Below, piece after piece: positions 60,215 to 64,000 of a DNA stretch of 64,000 nt. Below the pieces are notes generated by a model. It did no database searches and was not told the origin of the DNA. It saw nothing but the letters and a program-made list of their open reading frames with translations. Both the position numbers and the translations under genes were made by a program. This DNA comes from Silene latifolia (lineage: Eukaryota > Streptophyta > Magnoliopsida > Caryophyllales > Caryophyllaceae): NCBI RefSeq assembly GCF_048544455.1, contig NC_133537.1, forward strand, positions 148,654,058 to 148,718,057, read 5' to 3'. How positions within the stretch are numbered: the stretch's first letter is position 1; each line of letters begins with the position of its first letter.

Positions 60215-60817
60215 TGATGAGCGTGTCATTGTACGCTCTCAAACACATTTATACCCAACTACTAGCATAGCAAGCAAGTCAGGGTCGAACCCAAAGGACG
60301 GGGGGTACTCAAATTGTTCAATCTAATTATAGTTGCACTAAAGAATGTCACAATTGGTTGGGTTGAGATGGTTATCTAAACTACTAGGCGAGTGAAACAA
60401 AGTAAGTAAATGAGAATGTAAAGAATTATTAAAAGTTCCTAGGGTGTCATGGGTTTATAGGGGAATCATGGTGAAAATCATACAAACATGTTTACATAGA
60501 TTCAAGCAATTATTGTTGTAGTATAATCGAGTTAGTTTATCTCTTACGATTCATAAGAAGATTTGGATCCCGGAGTCGAGTCGGTCAAGACTCTACAAGA
60601 CCTACAAGTCGACTTACTTTCTTCCTATTCACTTCTATGCATGGTCTAACAAGATTCGAGTTAGTTTATATCTTACAAGTCTTGTTGAATAGATAAGAGA
60701 TGTATAGATGCAAGGTTTCATAGTCTAGTATTTTATCAAACATAACATGTGCATAGGTTAACACTTCAACAAGCAAGCAACCTTATGATAACATATTAGA
60801 TTAAGTATGAATCTGCC
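60215..60817 (-). repeat. LTR portion of the Athila-like element
   Basis: Begins TGATGAGCGTG on the plus strand (LTR 3' end on minus) next to the PBS and continues to the Tekay-like insertion. The far end is outside the window. Confidence 0.65.
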
Positions 60818-60918
60818 TGTAATACTACGGATTTCTATGTATATGGGTATTCTATCGAGTGGGGCTTACTCTGACGAGTAAGTATGTTTTTACGCAAAAC
60901 AGTAGTTGACCTGATGGG

Positions 60919-60972
60919 TACTCGATCGAGTACGTGTGGCACTCGATCGAGTAAGGGGCACTCGATCGAGTA
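60919..60972. repeat. Array of three ACTCGATCGAGTA palindromes
   Basis: Three copies within 54 bp, spaced about 20 bp apart, with a decayed fourth (CTATCGAGTG) near 60853. It sits upstream of the candidate TATA box. Confidence 0.82.
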
Positions 60973-61023
60973 AGTGTGTTTTTACGGGTTATTTGCCGGG
61001 TTTTGATAGCAACGCGAGAAGGT

Positions 61024-61030
61024 TATAAAA
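61024..61030 (+). promoter_or_regulatory. Candidate TATA box in the Tekay-like LTR
   Basis: TATAAAA lies about 50 bp downstream of three ACTCGATCGAGTA palindromes in the sense orientation of the element. Confidence 0.45.
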
Positions 61031-62193
61031 ACACATTTCATCATTTCTTTTTCACTCTTAACTCATTATAAGTTTCAAAAAAGAGAAAACAAGATTAAAT
61101 AGCTCTCCTCTCTCACATTGCTATCAAATCCTAAGGGCTAGAGTCGTCAGATCGTTGAGTTCTTTACGCCGTTGAGACCGCCGCATTGTGGGTAAGATCC
61201 TAGTATAGTTTTTATATCGTTTCACTGATTTTAGTTGAAACCCTAATTGGGTAATTTGGGGATTTTGGGGAGTATTGTTGATGTTAGATTGTGATTGTAT
61301 GATTGTCTGTTTATAGGAGGTGATTTCATTGAAGAACGATTATGCTTAGGTGATTGTGATGATCTTGGTGATTGCTTTCCAGGTAGGGTTTCCCTACTTA
61401 GTATTGATTACATAATGTTGTTGATGGTTGATAATTGTTGTTGGTTTGTATCGTATTGAAATTGATAATTGGTGATTGTGTTATATATTTTGATTAGTTC
61501 TGATTGTTTATCTGTGGTTCTCGAGGTGCGTCCTCGGCTGAGTTGAGTCACTTGTGGAAGTTTCTTCACGCCCTTGATTCGTCCTATGTGGATCTCGCCA
61601 CAGAGGGGATGTGCACATTAATGAACATGGGTTTATCGCTCGGATGAGATGAGCGGGGCTTAGGTGAGAACGGCTGCGGTCCCCCACTGGCGGGTTGGAA
61701 TTCTTGTTGTGATGAGTATTCTGGCAGGGCTACACACTTTAGTGTGTAGTCAGGTGTGTGGAGATGTGATGGAGTTTGGGTTAATTGAATTGGTTGTGGT
61801 ATTGTTTTATTGCAGCGTTTGTTTTGTTTAATTACCGACCTCGTTTAAATGTTTTAAAAATTGTGGTGATCCATTTGGGGGTGGTGAGCAGTTGTCTAGC
61901 AGGAATACTATGGATGCGCGCGGGATTAGCGGGGGATGGAGTTGCCACGAGTCTGATAGTAGTCTTCCGCTGTGTTGTCTTTATACTTTTGTTACTTCAG
62001 TTGTAGTTTGGTTGTAGAACAGTTTCACTTTGCTTTACAGTTGGTTTTGTTATGTAATCACTTAACCTTATTTATTAAAGTACGTTCTTTTATGGTCTAT
62101 TTGATATACATTGCCTCGGGTAACCAAGATGGTAGCATTCTCGTGCTTTAAGTTGTCCTGGTTAGGCACTTGGAGTATGGGGGTGTTAAAAAG

Positions 62194-62206
62194 TGGTATC
62201 AGAGCC
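62194..62206 (+). other. tRNA-Met-type PBS of the Tekay-like element
   Basis: A perfect TGGTATCAGAGCC shortly after the LTR end. Confidence 0.87.
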
Positions 62207-64000
62207 AGGTTTTGGAACATGTAACTAATGAACCCAATGAACTTAGAGAGTCAAAATAAAATGAACCCGGGTAGGAGTTGTTAGGAGCTAATGCAAAGAC
62301 TTGGGAGACGTCCTAAAGTCGCGAACTCGCCCTAAAACTTTAAACCGGTCACTATGGGGTGTCATGGGATCGCTATGTGTTTACTAATGTTCTATTGCAT
62401 ATGATGGATGATTTGTTGTATAGAAATGTTGGAAAATGATTGTGGTGGAATGGGAAATGTGGTAAAAAGTGTTGTGAATAAGCATGTTGCATGATGGTTG
62501 GTTTACAATGTTGTTTGGAATTGTTGGAAAAATACATGAGAAGGATGAATGATATGGTGGAAAAGGGAAGTAGTTCATATATGATAATATGTGATGAATA
62601 ATGATGTTGCAGGACGGATGATTTATAATGTGGCTATACTAGTAACATGTGATTAGGGTATGTGATATGATTATGAATAATTTTTGTTTGCGTAAAGTTA
62701 TACAATAAGTTCATATACTTGTATCATATGCACTTGTTAGATGAAGAATGTGGTTGAAATGGATGAATTGATTGGAAAAGATAGAGTGGCAATTGCATGA
62801 GAATATGAATTTCGTGATTATGAATATGTTTAGGTGACGAAGTGGATTTGTAATATTGGTTTATTAGTAACATGGAAATAGGATTTGTAAGATATGAGTA
62901 TGTTTTGTCTTACGAAAAGTTATAAAATTAAAGCATGCGGGTAGTACATGATTCATAAGTTGAATGTTATATGAGCATGATAGATGTTATTGTTTGGCTT
63001 TTGGTAGGTAGTAACATGTGGTTAGGGATAGTGGTTTTACAAGTATCGAGTCGTTTGTTTTCACTTTGTTGATGTTTAAGTTGTTTGAAAGAGAAGATCA
63101 AATAGTTATGTTGTTCGATTATAGAGAGGTTATCTTTAAATTGTTATAACTTTAGATGTATATATGATTTTGATATGATTCCAATTGGAGGTGATAGCTT
63201 GTTCTTTTACGATTCTAATGATAGGTCACACGCCCAAAATGACCAAGAAACGAGTGAGATATGACCGTTTTACGAAAATTGGACAGTGGTGAGAAATGCG
63301 TATGGTACTCGATCGAGTGGCCCTCACTCGATCGGGTGCACCCCTTGTTACTCGATCGAGTAACCCTTACTCGATCGAGTAGCCCTGGTAATTTCTTATA
63401 CATGCTTCTGACCTTTGCCTACTCGATCGAGTAGGCTGTACTCGATTTAGTGACCCCTGTTTGGGGTCAGATGCTTATCTTTTGACTTCGTTGCATATTA
63501 TGTCTAATTCAAAGGTGTTATTTTGATTCTTTATGCATTGTCTTACATGTGTTTCGGTCCTGATGCGTAAGTTACCCACTCTTATAATGTAGTGAGTGGC
63601 ACCTTATGGTGGGTATGAGTTCGGTGGGGATGATATGAGAAAAGGAACTTTGATGAGCTGATTGAGGCATGGTGCAAGTCTCATGAGACGTGGTGAGTGA
63701 TATAATTGCAAATTTGAGTAATGTAAAGATAAGTGTATATGAGTAAGGAGTGATGTAAGTGTAAGGAACGTGAGAATGAAAAGGTTGAAAGGAAGGATGT
63801 GGGTAGTAGCAACTTGAGAAGTGTAAGGAATTATGGAGAGAGATGGTTAGATTGTGTTGGTTAAGAATATATGTAATGAAATGTCGTTGTAGGAGGATGG
63901 AGAAGAGTGGTATATAGTGAACTTAGATGGAGACATGTCGCGAGGTAGATTTGTAGAAAGTGAGTGAGTTTAGGAGATTTGGTTTATTAAGAGGTAAAAC
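62207..64000 (+). other. Leader of the Tekay-like element, no gene recognised
   Basis: No ORF with a recognisable domain. AG/TG-rich text with many ATGs in all frames. It includes the second palindrome array at 63306-63452. Confidence 0.6.
63306..63452. repeat. Second array of TACTCGATCGAGTA palindromes
   Basis: Six copies (three or more perfect, others with one or a few changes such as ACTCGATCGGGT and ACTCGATTTAGT) in 147 bp of the element leader, spaced irregularly. Confidence 0.82.

Larger units (their letters stand above)
55655..60817 (-). mobile_element. Athila-like gypsy element fragment (oldest layer)
   Basis: A minus-strand LTR (from 60215 rightwards), PBS (60194-60211), a gag-like frame (60153-59359) and an ATHILA ORF1-type frame (58156 leftwards) are present in order. 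The fragment is truncated at 55655 by the Tat element and at 60817 by a Tekay-like element; its remaining parts lie outside the window. It also carries a solo LTR. Because every neighbour inserts into it, it is the oldest identifiable layer. Confidence 0.75.
60818..62188 (+). repeat. 5' LTR of the right-hand Tekay-like element
   Basis: About 1.37 kb. Its 3' border is approximate because the expected CA terminus is not obvious before the PBS. It contains an array of CTCGATCGAG palindromes (60919-60972) and TATAAAA at 61024. Confidence 0.72.
60818..64000 (+). mobile_element. Tekay-like LTR retrotransposon, 5' part, runs off the window
   Basis: The plus-strand LTR starts TGTAATACTACGG at 60818 and ends near 62188 (GGGGGTGTTA), followed by the PBS TGGTATCAGAGCC at 62194-62206. 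The next 1.8 kb are leader-like, with no gag start before the window end, so either the leader is long or this is another non-coding derivative. It interrupts the Athila-like LTR; the left target copy would be CTGCC (60813-60817). Confidence 0.78.

Overview
The window is repeat-dense plant nuclear DNA, apparently heterochromatic. I found no host gene, no rRNA or tRNA gene and no CRISPR array. Almost every base falls in a nested stack of transposable elements. A Tat-lineage (Ogre/Retand-like) gypsy element with antisense spliced genes, a CACTA transposon carrying an Ulp1-type protease, Athila and Tekay-type relatives and short GT-AG introns indicate an angiosperm. Retand was described in Silene, so a Caryophyllales source is plausible, but this is inference.

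Backbone: one Tat-lineage element on the minus strand occupies the window from before base 1 to 55654. Its right (5') LTR is 43218-55654, PBS 43197-43214, gag-protease 42425-39828, pol (RT, RNase H, second RNase H, integrase) 30477-27116, two antisense spliced genes on the plus strand (25073-26555 and 21296-24202), a 19-20 bp tandem repeat (20371-20487), polypurine tract 20109-20121, and left (3') LTR ending at 20108. With insertions removed I estimate about 19 kb with 2.36-kb LTRs.

Insertions into it: (i) Copia-type element A (469-18986, TSD GAAGG) in the 3' LTR, itself carrying a Tekay-like non-coding element (3602-13505, TSD TTCAC); (ii) Copia-type element B (30478-39071, TSD AGTAT), which splits pol; (iii) a CACTA-like DNA transposon (43911-53989, TSD TAA) in the 5' LTR, with a TNP2-type transposase pseudogene and a roughly 14-exon gene ending in an Ulp1-like cysteine protease domain.

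Right flank: the Tat element sits in an older Athila-like element (minus strand, PBS 60194-60211, LTR from 60215), whose ORF1 is also split by a solo LTR (56488-58094, TSD CTTCC). Its LTR is interrupted at 60818 by a plus-strand Tekay-like element that runs off the window.

Relative ages agree with the nesting. By eye, the Tat LTRs differ by about 4% over the first 468 bases, the Copia A and B LTR pairs by about 1%, and the Tekay-like LTRs are almost identical outside two noisy GC-rich patches. Most coding regions are recently broken by a few stops or frameshifts. The Copia A and B interiors are deeply eroded although their LTRs are young, which suggests mobilisation in trans. The least ordinary features are the two antisense multi-exon genes, a GC-rich palindromic box shared by their upstream regions and the LTRs, the CACTA with three repeat arrays, and arrays of the palindrome TACTCGATCGAGTA.
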